Shown here one piece after another: positions 10,009 through 22,545 of a DNA stretch of 64,000 nt (positions within the stretch are counted from its first letter, which is position 1; the number at the start of each line of letters is the position of its first letter). The translations under genes and the position numbers were made by a program. Where the stretch lies: assembly GCA_022266195.1 (NCBI GenBank), contig WHVY01000011.1, forward strand, positions 1,054,001 through 1,118,000, given 5' to 3'. Origin of the DNA: Tetranychus cinnabarinus. Its lineage: Eukaryota > Arthropoda > Arachnida > Trombidiformes > Tetranychidae. The notes under the pieces are model-generated. The model did no database searches, was not told where the DNA came from, and was given only the letters and a program-made list of their open reading frames with translations.

Positions 10009-13000
10009 TTACTCCGCGGGCTCAGGTTTTGATCCAATGCCTACCATAACTCGACTTCGACGACGGCTTATAGACTTTCTACCACTTTCAGTATGCTCAG
10101 ATAATCGCGGGCTATGATCAATCATTTCGTTTTTGATATGCTCGGCCCTATTTTCCTGAGCAAGTGCTCGTTTTGCATCCTGAATTCGTTTCGCATTGTA
10201 ACTTAATTGTGATTCACGGGGAGATTGCTTGTTTCTTTCAACTTGCAATGGTATGAACTTGTTTGGCCGAGGTCCTGTCATTTGTCGTGGAAATGGTCGA
10301 TAGATTTGCTGCTGTTGTTGCTGTTCACCATAAGATGTTTCTGGCCTCTGAGGATGAGGTTTGGATGAAAAAGGTTGCATCGAGAAAGGTCGTGACATGG
10401 CAACAGGTCTATTAGTCATAATGGGTCCTTCAAACTGTTGATTGCCTCGATGTTGACCATTTCTCGTGTTGCGATTATGATGGGTTTGTGCCTGATAATG
10501 GTTATTCTGGTGGTGAGTAAAATGCGGTTGTTGATGTTGCTGTTGCTGGGGCTGTTGTTGCTGATGCGGTTGTTGCTGATGCGGTTGTTGCTGATGCGGT
10601 TGTTGCTGTTGGTATGAATTTTGATGCGGATTTTGATATGGGTGCTGGTATTGTTGATTGAGCGGGGAACGTGAGGTAGACTGTTTAGTTTTTTGTTCCT
10701 CTTTTGCTCTATTAAGTAACTGGTGATTCTCAGCAACAAATGATTCAGGTATCGGCCTTGATTTATCTTGTTCAAACCATTTAAGAGGAGGAGGTGGTAA
10801 AACTGGAGGCGCGATAAGACTCAAATCAATACTGGAATCATCTATTTTCAGCGAACGGAGGGCCAATGCGGCACAGGCTTCAAACATTTTGTCAGATGAT
10901 TCATATGAGTTAGATGGAAAGCCAAACTCATCCTTATTGGGCAAAATTACTTTCACAAAAGGAAGAATAATATGACCTGGTCCAACACGAGAAATATCAT
11001 AAACAGGCTTACTGCCAAATTTTGCTAAACACCATTCGTCGAGCTTGGCTCTAGCTGATTTTCGATTTTCTGTTTGTTTCAATTCCATATTTTTGCACAT
11101 TTCGACAAGATCATTTCCAGTCATATTAGATTTGGGTAAAGATGGAGAAACCGATGAAGCAGTAACCATATGACTAGCACTTTCTTCAGGTGGAGAACCT
11201 TCTTGATTTCTAATTTTATTCCAAAGCGATGTAAAAGCACTGTTGTTGGATTCACGTGGACTTTGGAATAGTGATTTTGGTGAATGATTAATTTGTATTG
11301 GAGAAGAAATCACTTGTTTATTATTTCGATGGTCACTGTAATTGTGATGAGTATAGCTTTGATTTCCTTGATCATTATATTCACGTCTATTTGAATAGTC
11401 ATGTCTTTCATGGTTACGGTTAGGAGACAGATTGATCAGCTTTTTAAAGCCAGGAGAAGCTTTTTGACGAGCTTTTTTATCTCGCTGGTCAATTTTTGTA
11501 GGTTGAATAGGAGCCATATCAAAATCTTCCCGAACCCCATAGCTGCCTTTCTTTTTCCTGTAAGATATGTTGATCAAGTTGTAAGGATGGAGTCGATAAC
11601 CACGTCCAGCACTGCAATTGTAACTCATTCCTCCAATAAAAGATTCATCAAAGACTATATCACACAGATAAGTATCATCATCTTGCTTGTCCTTAGTTTT
11701 ACCAATGATGACTCCTCTTGCACCAAGAGGAACTGAAATTCCTTCTCGAACATTTACCACACGATCAAATAGATTAAACGTGGCGTTAGGATCAGGCGGT
11801 GAGTGGCCAATAATATTGGCTGGACGATAAAGTTGATTTGTGGAATAAACTAACGTTATCGGTTCATATTGATTGGCAAAAACCTAATAAATAATGTAAT
11901 ATAAAATTATATTAAAATATAAATGGTTTTAAAAGGTAAGTGATTTAGGATTTTGTATTAACTTACTTTGTGCGCGTCTAATACATCTTCAATACATTTG
12001 ACAACAACCTCGTCAAGTGCTTCAGTATCAAACTTCATTCGTCGAGCATTTTGATAAGGCAAAGTTTTCAACCAAGCTGCGACCTCAGATATTTTTGCCT
12101 CGCTGTCAAAATAAAACATTTTACATTTTTGTTATTAATAGATAAAAGATGGAAAAATATAGATAAAAATAAATCTTACGGATTAGGTCCATTAAAGATT
12201 TGTTCAGGTTGGAAACGTTTTTGGTCCGCAAGTCTACTTAAATTAATAAAAAGTTCAGGAAATTTAGAATTGTACTCTTCCATGAGTTTTAAAGTTTTCC
12301 ATGAAAATAACCAAGTTTCATCACGCCTTTGAGAGTAACCAGGCACATATTCTCGTCTTGTATTGAATTTTAAGTTAAGGCCAATATTAACTTTATTTCC
12401 GTTGGCTTTCTCTACCATAACTGTCCCAGTTAATCTCGAAACAATACACGGGTTAACGCTCAACCTCTGAGCTAACGCGTGATTAGTCATGTATTCTTTG
12501 CTCATCAGTTCATAAGATCGATTTTTAACTTCAATCAAATCAGGTTCAGCTACTCTTTGTATCATTACTTTGACTTTGTTTGTTTTCTTTTGAACTTCAA
12601 TAATATCAGCAAGATCTCCATAATATTGTTCATTAAGAATAAAACATTTAGATCCAACAGGGAACAATTCATCGAGCTTTTTAGTCCTCTCGTAGCTGCT
12701 TAACCTTATCGGAAGATCCTTAATAGCCATAGGTAAAGGGACACAATTCTCTACGGGTGACCATTGCTTATCAAGAGAAACCACACCATTAGATCCCAAG
12801 TTGTACTTACATCCAGTCAAAGGTTTACAATACAGAATGAAATCAAAATGAGGTAAATGTATACCACGTCGGTTTTTTAGACTTTCTGCGATTGTTTTCA
12901 CTTGCGAATCAATTTCTTTCTTCTCTTTATCTCTTAGTGCTCTGGATTCACTCTGGCCTACACTGTTATAACTAAATATTTTTTCACCATCACATATTTT

Positions 13001-15490
13001 ACAAATCTTCGCTTCAACAAGGAAAGGCCAATTAATGTAAACTGTTTTGCCAAGGTAATCACTGAGTAGAGATTTTAAAGTAACTTCTGGTTTAGGTGTT
13101 AAATCGACCAAAATGCTGTATCCAGATGAGGGCATTTCAAAAACCCTTATATTTGCCTTTTCTAAACGAGCAGTATGTTCCATAGTACGGAGAGTTGGAA
13201 AACCTGGAGTATAAACATCAGGATCGATACCAGGTAGTAAACCTTTCCTGATCTGATTCATTGGAATATTGTAGGCATCTTTATTGACTTTTACCAACTT
13301 TGCATGACTCACTTCTATATCAGGTAAAAAACCAGGTAGAGTTGAGGGCACAGGTTCTTGATGATCTTTTGAATACGTGAACAATAAATGAGGACCATGG
13401 CAATTCCTTCTTTTCTCTCTTTCTGATAATTGTGACTCACAAGAACGAGCAGCATTCAACAACTTTTCTTCATCTATAAACGGTATTACAACAACAGCTT
13501 CCCAACTATTAACTTTACCATTTAAGTCAAGTTCAAATTCTTCCGGATAATAATCTTTTAATGGTGAACTTTCATCCGTAACTAGTCTCTGATACGGTTT
13601 GGGTAAAAATTCTTTGCTTGCTGCAGGTAAAACTCCTAACAGTTGTTCAAACGGTTTAAAAGGTTGACCAAGGTCAAAAGTGAGATCAATATTTTCAAAG
13701 CTTTTAACGTCGGAAATATAAGGTGCATAATGATGAGGATAATACCAAGACCATGATGGGCAACCATCGTAATAATAATGTAGATTCCACTGGATGGCCT
13801 TGATATAACAATATGCTTGTTCTTTCAAAACTGCAGGAGTAACATCATCGTAATGCATTTTAGTCCGATAATAATCTCTTTTATGCATTATAAATTCATC
13901 TTCTAGAGTATCATCTTCTTCGGAAATCGACAATTCATCTTCCTCTTCAGCATCTGAAGCTTCTTCTGAGCCTAAATCAATTAAATTAGAATCATCATCA
14001 TTCCCTGACTCCAATGACTCTCCAATAATTCCATCACATTCTTCGTATCGTACCAATTTTTTAGGAGATTTAAATCGACTTGATTTAGATTCTAGATACT
14101 TAAAATCAGCGTTCATTTCATTGAAATTTTCTACGTCAATTTCAGATAATTTATGGAGAAACTTTTGAAAATTTTGTAGATTGAGTTTTCCTTGGTGATT
14201 GAGGTAACCATTACAACTAGGTAAAACATCCATGTATACTTTGTACAATGTGGTGAGAGCATTTTTACCAATATGAAAATGAGGCAGATGAGGAATGAAA
14301 TCATTACCACAAAGAAAACCCATGAGAACCCAGTCATCAATAATACATTCCAGGTCATAGTCAAATGGTAAAGATTTTTTGAGAGATGAGAATTCATGAT
14401 CAAGATAATCTCGTAAAAGTGAGAGATGAAGTAAATGAAAATTAATTGCTTCAGGATTAACATGAAACGTTGGCTCTTTCTCCTTCCTTCGGCGAAATTT
14501 AACTTCTTCACGTAGTAATGCAAAATAGGGTTCATGTGAGCACATCCCAAGCATGATTAAGTCAGCATCGAGACCATAAAGACAATGCCGTGTATTAGCA
14601 TCATAGTCGGGCAGTGATCTTTGAGTGCGAATAAAATCCATTATTTTGTGTTCACCTTCACCAGGAGTTTCGTGACCAGAAAGAATGACTTTGACATTTT
14701 TCCAGAGTTCATCATTAGAAATTTTGGAAGCAACAAAGTATTCCAAATGCTTTTGAAGTCTTGCCATAAAATCAGTACCTGGTGTGATACAATTTGAATC
14801 AAATCGTGCTTCTTTAGGCAATACTTCTCCTTTATTTTGTGCTTCTGTTTCTCTTGTGATAGCATCTTTTGCGGATCTGAAACGACGTCCTCTTTGTTGA
14901 TTCATCTTTGCTCGAGGTGCAACTCCATCAACAGCCATGAAAAAAATTTTACGTGGTTTAATAATATTGAAAAGAACCTCGATATACTTAAAAATATCTT
15001 TAACCATAACCTCTTCAGGAAGCCTAAAGTGGACATCCTCGTCGTTTGGATGTGAACAGGCGTGAATAATACCGTTCATATCTAAATATAAATTATCAAA
15101 TTCAGGTATCTAAAGAAAAAAAAGCAAACAGATCGGGGGGAAAGATACAAAATAATGCATTAAGATAAGGTAAACAAGGTGATGCATAGATCATTTTTTA
15201 GTTGCTTTATCAGAAAGAGAAAATCAAAGGAATAAAATTGGTCAATGAGGTCAATAAACTGATTAGATGCTTAAGCCACAGATATCGGACAGAATATAAA
15301 AAAGTTAATGGTAATTTTGCTTAAATTTGGAATCAAATTCAATACCAAATAATTGAAAAGGGTAAACAAAATAAAATTCACACAATGGAAAAAGGAAGAC
15401 ATTGTGAAACCTTACCTCACTTTCACGGACAACCTGGTTTAAGCAGGGATACCTTTCAGACATCCAACGATAAAATTTAGGAACACCCAT
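10009..15490 (-). CDS. XRN1: 5'-3' exoribonuclease 1 (XRN1/Pacman)
   Basis: XRN1 degrades decapped, 5'-monophosphate mRNA in the cytoplasm and processing bodies. Exons 15490-15416, 15109-12180, 12102-11967 and 11883-10009 join in frame to about 1671 residues, close to the human protein. The N-terminal nuclease begins MGVPKFYRWMSERYPCL. It shows the conserved acidic and basic motifs YLDMNGIIH, FFMAVDGVAPRAKMNQQRGR, GHETPGEGEHKIM, GLDADLIMLG and GNDFIPHLP, so catalysis should be intact. The linker near residues 370-410 is acidic. D1-D4 (PAZ/Tudor, KOW, winged-helix, SH3-like) follow. The tail holds a dsRBD-like segment (about 10855-11060), a Gln/His repeat tract and short Pro-rich motifs, one of which may serve decapping-factor binding. 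MGVP-type starts are universal in the family. These sequences match XRN1, not XRN2. It is divergent from ASAP across 830 bases. Confidence 0.97.
10562..10606 (-). repeat. 15-bp coding minisatellite in XRN1
   Basis: Three tandem units of about TGATGCGGTTGTTGC encode Pro-His-Gln-Gln-Gln repeats inside a larger Gln/His-rich stretch (about 10490-10650). The chimera lacks the whole tract. Such units expand and contract by slippage, so the length may vary between individuals. Confidence 0.85.
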
Positions 15491-16319
15491 GATGATAATT
15501 TACTGTTGAATTTTTGGATGTTAAATTTAAATTTAAACAAAATAATTAATTGATCCAAACAAGGAAAACAAATTCAGAGAATGAGCGAAAATGGTTAAGT
15601 TTAATTGGGTTTTTGCTTTTATAAGATTCAACAACTGAGGCTTATTTTTGAGAAATTTTACAGTTACTCGATAGGAGGCGCTAAATATTCCCTTTGTTAT
15701 GTTTTTCATTTCTTTAAAACCAAATTTACAATTGTAATTCAATTATTACCAACAATTACTTCTAATTTAAACAGATTCGAATACTGAATATATCTCATGA
15801 ACCGAACAATTAGCTTGATTTTTCCATGGCTTATGAGTTTAAAGGGGAAAAGGCAACATCAATCAAGAAATAACCTTTAATCGTAGAAACAGCAAATCTA
15901 CAAAAAATCTAAAATTAAATATTACTAATCGAGTCATTCATGATGATAAGAAATCTCTGTTTCTCACTGATTTGATATAAAAAAGTGAATGACACATTTT
16001 GTGAAAAACTTATAGTGAATCAAAAATTAATCTGAAAAAAACTAGGAATAAACTCCAAAAGTTCATTAATTAACAACCTGTATATCGATAGATCGAAAAT
16101 GATTTCATCTTCATGTTTGACAGTCAGCTAAGCTGTTTATTTTCTGGCTCACTGGTTAGTTTTTGGTATCTAGGCTCAGGTTTGGTAAACAGTGGAATGG
16201 ATAATATTTAATTTTAACCAAATCAAAACAATTTTGATAAACATTAGTACTGTAATTAAATTATTATAATCTTTTAATACTTTTGTTAGCCGTGGTAAAC
16301 GGACTCAAAATCACCAAAC
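15491..16319. promoter_or_regulatory. Divergent promoter region between XRN1 and ASAP
   Basis: 830 bases separate the two start codons. TATCGATA at 16083-16090 is the only recognisable element, and it is also kept in the duplicated copy. No TATA box was placed with confidence. Part of the XRN1 5' UTR must lie here. Confidence 0.5.
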
Positions 16320-19300
16320 ATGAGGTAAGTGGCAATACATTTTTAGACCTTTACTTGATCTTATGGTCTATTAAAAATCCAAAGGTAGAATAACTTATAA
16401 AATGATTTTAACAATATGTTTCTTTTTTTCATTTTTACTTAGTGAACAACAAATGCAAAGAGATCTGACCCAAATATTTAACTCATCAGAAATGGTTATC
16501 ATCAAGTTTGTTGAAAAATATATGGATGTAATTCAAAATGAGAATGTGAGTTGCTGATGCAATTGTCAAAGTGATTGATGCTCTAATATTATTCTTTTTA
16601 TGTGTTGACTTTTTTAATCAGATGCTGGACACAGAAAGAGAGGGTTTGATGAAATTGAAAAAAGCTTTGAAAGCAATCCATAACAGTGGTAATTGTGAGT
16701 ATATAAACCCTTTCTATGCATTTAATACATTTTCAAGTAAACTTTGAGTAAATCTCTCTTATGTATTATTATCCTTTACCCACAGCTCACTGTGACAATG
16801 AGGTCTACCTTTCAAAAGTCTTGGACAAGTTAGGAGAAAACGCTGAAATAAAAGATAATGAATTTGAAATAGGAGCAGCGTTCAAGAAATTTGCAATTGT
16901 TACCAAGGAATTGTCAAATCTTATGGGAACTTTGGTAAATATTGTTTTTTTGTTTCCTTGATGACCTGAGATTTTTTAAATTTGCTCAGCCATTTTACGC
17001 ACTCTTCTTGTTTTTTAGATGCAAAATATGAAAAACATTGTTATGTTTCCTCTGGAAAACATTCTTAAAGGAGATTTGAAAGGAGCTAAAGGAGATCTAA
17101 AGAAACCTTTTGATAAGGCTTACCGTGATTATGAATCAAAACTAACTAAAATTGAAAAGGAAAGGAAATCTCAAGCCAAAGAATCTGGACACAACAAAAC
17201 TGATGGTTCTTCAGCAGAGAACTGTGAAGAGCTTGACAAAGAAAGAAAACTTCTCCAACTTACTCTCTGCGAATATTTAATCAAAGTAAACGAAATTAAA
17301 ACCAAAACAAGCGTTGAACTATTATCCCACCTAATTGACTACTATCATGCACAAACAAGCTACTTTCAAGATGGACTTAAGACTATCGAACATTTTAATT
17401 ACTACATTGCCGAGTTATCCAGCAAATTACAGACTATTAAACAACGACGAGATGAAGAAAGAAAAAGTTTAATTGAATTGCGGACTCTCCTCAGATCAAC
17501 GTCACCATGTGTTGATGGACAACAATCCAAAGATTTAAATAGCATTACTTTCAGTCAAGGATTGAGTCATTCGGGTATGTCAACTGTTGATAGACGAGAA
17601 AGTAGAGGTGGTTACACGTTACATCAAATTCAAGGGAACAAAAACTACGGTGTCTATAAACTCGGGTATCTTCTTAAAAAGTCTGAGGGTAAAATGAAAG
17701 TTAAGGTATGGTGCAAAAGAAGGTGCGAAGTTAAAGACGGTTTTCTTTATGTTCACCATTCCGATGAATCCAAACTTCCTACCAAAGTGAATCTTCTAAC
17801 TTGTCAAGTTAAACCTGTTCCCGATGAGAAGAAATTTTTTGACTTAGTTGCCTTTGATCGTACTTATCGTTTTCAAGCTGAAGATGAAAATGAGTGTGAA
17901 GCCTGGGTCTCTGTTTTACTCAATTCAAAAGAAAATGCCCTCAAAAAAGAGTTTGATTCTGCCCCGGTTTCATTAGATAGTTCATCTGGAATTAGTGGCT
18001 CCTATCGGTCTGGTAGTCATGCATCACAGAGTTTAATTGAACTTAGACAAAGTGTAATTAACCAGGTTCTCAAGCTTCCCGGTAATGATAAATGTGTTGA
18101 CTGTGGATCGACCAAAGATGCAACATGGTTGTCAACTAATTTTGGTGTTGTCCTATGTATTGAATGCTCTGGAATCCATCGTGATCTTGGTGTTCATATC
18201 TCTCGTGTGCAGTCTCTGACACTTGATAATATTGGAACATCACAGCTTCTCTTAGCTCGAGTGATGTCCAACGCAGGCTTCAATGATATCATGGAAGCCA
18301 CATTAGATCCAACAAGAAAGTTACAACCAACCAGCTCCATGGAAGAACGATTCGAATTTATTCGAACCAAATATATGGATAAAAAGTTTGCCCTCCGTTC
18401 ATGTAGTGGTGATGTAAATGATTTGAAAAATGATTTAGAACAAGCGATTCTATCAAGAAATATCTATCAGGTTCTCCAAGTATTCGTAGAAGGTGGAAAT
18501 CTCAATTGGATTCTCCCTAGTTTCACTGCCAATAGTGAGGCAAGCCTTCATATCATCATCGCAAAAGAAGATGGTTCTTCACTCCATATAACTGACTTTT
18601 TAGCACAAAACAATGCCGATCTGAATATGAAAAATCGCCAAGGTAACACACCTTTACACTACTGTGTTCTTCATAACCAAAGTGAATGTATGAAAATTTT
18701 GCTTCGATGTGGAGCAAATTCATTGCTAAAAAACAATGAAGGTAAAACTCCTCTACAATTAGCAAAAGAGAAAGAGCTTCCAAATCTAATTGAACTGGTA
18801 AGTTTAATCTAATAACCATCGCAATAATCCAATAACTTGATTGAATCACTAATAACCTTTTTTAACCTTTTTTAAACAGTTAGAGCATGCAACTGCTAAT
18901 AAGAAAAACTTATTTGAAAATGTTAATATTGACTGGAGCTTGCCATCCATACCTATGGAAGATATCCTTACAGATTTTAGTGATGAAGATATTATAGATG
19001 ATAAGGTAAGCTAATCTTTGATTTAACTTTCCAAAAGTTCGCTAACTCAAACGCTGCATCCCAACCTCGAGTTTATAAAACCTATGAGCCAATCATCTAC
19101 TAATCAATTAACCAATTACCTTAATAACCTGAAAACTTAATGCTTCCCTATCTAACTAACTAATTTAGTATATGACAAAAGAGTGCTACGAGTGGTTATT
19201 TTCTGATGCTAACAATACTGATATTAAGCGATTGTTTTTAAATGGCTCAATTACCCCTGATCTTATTAGCTCGCCAAACAGAGCGTCGAGTGAGTTGACC

Positions 19301-20810
19301 CCGAGAAAATGTTTACTTTCCTCCTTGGACCAGTCAACGTCCGTTGAACACCTAACACAACTAAAAAATGATTACTCGAATCTGGTAATTAACCTAACAT
19401 CGTCCTTAATGAATGAAACAAAAACATTTTCGCCATCGTTTTATCAATTTTTCAATGCTTGCAATTTGCTATTCGATTTCCTCTTCTCCGTTTATTTTTC
19501 CATGTTTGTATTTATTTTGCTGTTGAACCTTCTTTTTTTTCTTTTTAACTGTTCACAAAATGTCTATCAACTTCCATAACTATTATTATATCATATTGAT
19601 TCTTCTCTAATCAATCTATCATTTCCTTTTTTATTTTATTTAAGCAGCCTCAAAGTCATCAACAACCGTATCAACTTCCTTCTAGTTTCATCAATCGTTC
19701 TCGTCCATCAAGTGTTATTGGCAGTGAATCACCATTAACAACTAATCAAGATATTGTTAAACCAATTCCAAATAAAGGAAAAATCATTTCATTGTTTGGA
19801 AACAGTGGAAGTATTAAAAAGAAAGCTCCTAAGGCACCAGCAACCACTACACCAGTGGTAAATAGGCAAGGACAGTATTCTTTTGATGAAAAAAATGCAG
19901 AATCATCTGCAAATTTTAATGAATCACCCTCTGCTACCTCATCCTCCTCCAAGTCATCTCCATCTGATGGAAAAATGTCCATTTCTCGAGCTGGTCGACT
20001 TTATTTACATTCGAGAGCTACCAGTGATACTAGTGCACTTATCCAGAAAGTAACTCAATGGAAAGATATATCTGCTGAACTTGAAGTTACTTTTAAAAAT
20101 GATCCCTCATCTGAGACCAAAGCACCATCTTCAATCAAACCCTCTCCCATTAATTTATCATCCCCTATTTCATCTTCTCAAGGCTTAAACAGATCGACCA
20201 CAATCGGTCCTCCACCAATACGTTTACCTCACCAAGGATTTCTTTATGGTAAACCTTTTTTGTAATGATATTTAAATGAACCATTAGTAAAATGTCAATT
20301 TATTTTCTTATCCCAGGCTCATCCGGCAATTTGCGTGACTTGGACGGAAAAATGTCTTTAAGGAATACCCAACCATCTAATCAAACTCCAACTCAATCAA
20401 ATCGTAGACTCAGTAACGGTCAATCAACTGAACAATTAGCTTCGAGTGTTGATTCTGATTCAGCCGCTCGAAGTTTACCTGTTCCACCTCCTAGAAAGGT
20501 ATCATCATTATTTGAGATTATTCAATTTTCAGTTATCAATTATTAATATGAAAGTCTAATCAATTGTTTTTTTATGATTTTTATTGAACAGCAACGCAAT
20601 GATTTAACAACGGGACGCATCCGTCGATGTCAAGCACTTTATGATTGTGAAGCCGAAAGAGATGATGAATTAACATTTAAAGAAGGAGAAATAATTTTAA
20701 TTTTAAGTGAAAAAACTGACGATGATGATTGGATGGAAGGAGTTGTTGAAGGTGATCCTGATCGAAAAGGTGTTTTCCCGACTAGTTTTGTACAATTGTT
20801 ACCAAATTGA
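16320..20810 (+). CDS. ASAP: ASAP-family Arf GTPase-activating protein (BAR-PH-ArfGAP-ankyrin-SH3)
   Basis: ASAP proteins stimulate GTP hydrolysis on Arf GTPases and remodel membranes and focal adhesions. Ten exons: 16320-16324, 16443-16545, 16622-16694, 16786-16934, 17019-18797, 18880-19005, 19169-19384, 19648-20248, 20317-20498, 20592-20810. They sum to 3453 bases (1150 residues), all in phase. The first exon is only ATGAG. Residues 1-300 are the helical BAR region. A PH domain lies near 318-417 and the ArfGAP near 449-567, with Cys4 zinc finger (CVDC..CIEC) and GIHRDLGVHIS carrying the catalytic Arg. Ankyrin repeats lie near 604-703 (GNTPLHYCVLHNQ), then a Ser/Pro-rich linker, then the C-terminal SH3 (ALYDCEAERDDELTFKEGE, DDDWMEG). 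The zinc finger spacing is CX2CX17CX2C, one residue longer than usual. The stop follows the SH3 directly, as in the family. Confidence 0.96.
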
Positions 20811-21671
20811 AATCAATCTGGACAAAGAAAACAAAAGCAAAATTTTTACTGTTTTCAAGATCAAAAGTTCACCATTCACTCATATACTCAACTTCACTTT
20901 CAAATTGTTAAATTCATCACTCTTTCTTCAATGTTGATTCAGTTCCAGAGTCAAAATGAACACTGGAATTTCCAAATTTTAGCAGTCATTTTAAATCTTC
21001 CCAATTATTCGTCCAATCCAATTTTGTGGTTATTCTGATTATGCTCAAAAGGCAAAGAAATAATAAAAGAAAATAGTGGCTTGATAATTTATTTCAATTT
21101 AAATGTTTTGCCTTTCTCCTGTTTTAATTTTTATCGAAGATCAAGCTGCTTCATCGCTACTCAACCACCTTTTCATTTGTTATGCTCGTTTTTGTAGATG
21201 AATATGTTTCTAAATTGTTTTTCTCAATCTCGGAATAAGGCCGTAATTTACAGGTTTAGCAATTACGTGGTTCGCTATGATGTTTCCGAGCAGCAAGGAA
21301 GATCTGCTAATGAACAGGAAAAACGCCTGTTGGAATATTTTCATGAAATAAACTTTTGTGACTGCAATTTTTTATGCTGATTCCGAGTATCTAAATCGAT
21401 ATCTGATCTTCTAGTGTATTATGGGACATGCGAGTCGCCTAGGTTACATTCACTAAACTTGAAATCTCGACTAAACTTCTTAAACACTTGTTTTGAAAAA
21501 CATTCCTGTACAAAGAGCCTTTTCAACAGAAATCTTAAAGTTGCCCTTTTATACATACAAGAAGTGATCTACTTTTGCTGCACTATTTTGTAGTCGAATT
21601 AAAATTTTATAATTCATCATCTAAATTAACGCATTTTTAATTTGTACTGGAAATATATTTTTTTAAGTGAA
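20811..21671. other. ASAP 3' UTR and intergenic
   Basis: No gene recognised. AATAAT/AATAAA-like signals near 21056-21068 may end the ASAP transcript. A 60-codon open frame at 21198 has no support. Confidence 0.5.
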
Positions 21672-22545
21672 ATGAATCAAGAGAATAGTAATTCTGATAA
21701 AAGTAAGTTTCGTTTGTATTTCGACTCAGTTTTAAAATATGTTCCTTGTTTTGTTTAGTTACAATAAAAGTAAGGCATTCGGATGAGGATTATCATGAGA
21801 TTACAATTGATTGGTCAAATGAAAGTTTTGATTACAGAAAACAATTGTTTCATCAGGTAAGTCGAAAAAAAGAAAAGAAAGTCAATATTTTCTAATTTAT
21901 CTTATATTTGTTTTATAGTTATCAGCACACACAGGAATACCGATTAAACAACAAGATTATGTCGGAGTGCAGCATGTAAATCCTCATCACAATGCCGGTC
22001 TGCTAAATGCCGAATACGACGAAACAGGGTAACATTATTTTATATTAAAATTTTTATTTAACTTTATGACAGCGCTCTATTAAAATTTAATTTCTTTTCA
22101 TTAATTCTTCAGATTGTTGAGCGCTCGTTGGAATTGGCAATACGATACCAAAGAGCTTGCAATGAGAGCTTTTGATGATGGCGATTGTTTTCTTCTTGAA
22201 ACAAAAATGCAAGTAAATGATATAGTTCCTGGTATAAGTTGCTCGTATGAATTGGTGCATCGTGATGTGGCTAATGAATCTAGATGTAACCTTCAATATT
22301 GCCATTATTTGGGTAGACGATCTTTTACTAGAAAAATTTTAGAGATCATAAAATCATACCAATCGCAACCCATTCTGCATCCAATGGTTTATGGACAAGG
22401 CGAAGAGGGAAGGAAACACAGCAGATTAGCTGTGTATGATGGTTATCTCAGGGAGATAAAAACCGCTCATTCTGTCCCACAAGACTGTAAAATAAGGCAC
22501 TTTGCTGTTTCAATTTTCGATGTTTGGAATCTAATGAGTAATTAA
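21672..22545 (+). CDS. Unrecognised 223-residue protein, possible ubiquitin-like N-terminus
   Basis: Exons 21672-21702, 21759-21856, 21919-22028 and 22113-22545 join cleanly at GT-AG sites in one frame (672 bases including stop), which argues for a real gene. I do not recognise the family. The first 60 residues (ITIKVRHSDEDYHEITIDW, then QLFHQLSAHTGIPIKQQDYV) have the rhythm of a beta-grasp, ubiquitin-like fold: a hydrophobic strand pair, a helix, then a Gln-rich turn. The second half has several Cys and His residues (SCSYELVHRDV, NLQYCHYLGRR) without a clear zinc-site pattern. No signal peptide or membrane segment is seen, so it is probably cytosolic or nuclear. It stands alone between ASAP and TOP1 on the same strand. 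It could be lineage-specific. Confidence 0.72.

Larger units (their letters stand above)
8930..16480. repeat. Ancient tandem duplication, right copy
   Basis: Right unit of the duplication, holding the broken FRMD exon 1, a shortened spacer (9411-10008), the full XRN1 gene, the divergent promoter and the intact start of ASAP. Together with 3258-8929 this shows a single ancestral tandem duplication whose breakpoints lay in FRMD intron 1 and ASAP exon 2. Similarity between units is uneven: near-identical in two tracts, weak elsewhere. Confidence 0.78.

Noticed and set aside
14131..14550. 139-codon minus frame
   Set aside because: It overlaps XRN1 exon 2 in another frame; a shadow.
10009..15490. 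XRN2 instead of XRN1
   Set aside because: The motifs FYRWMSERYPCL and the KOW/SH3 tail order are XRN1-type, and the length of about 1671 residues is too long for XRN2.
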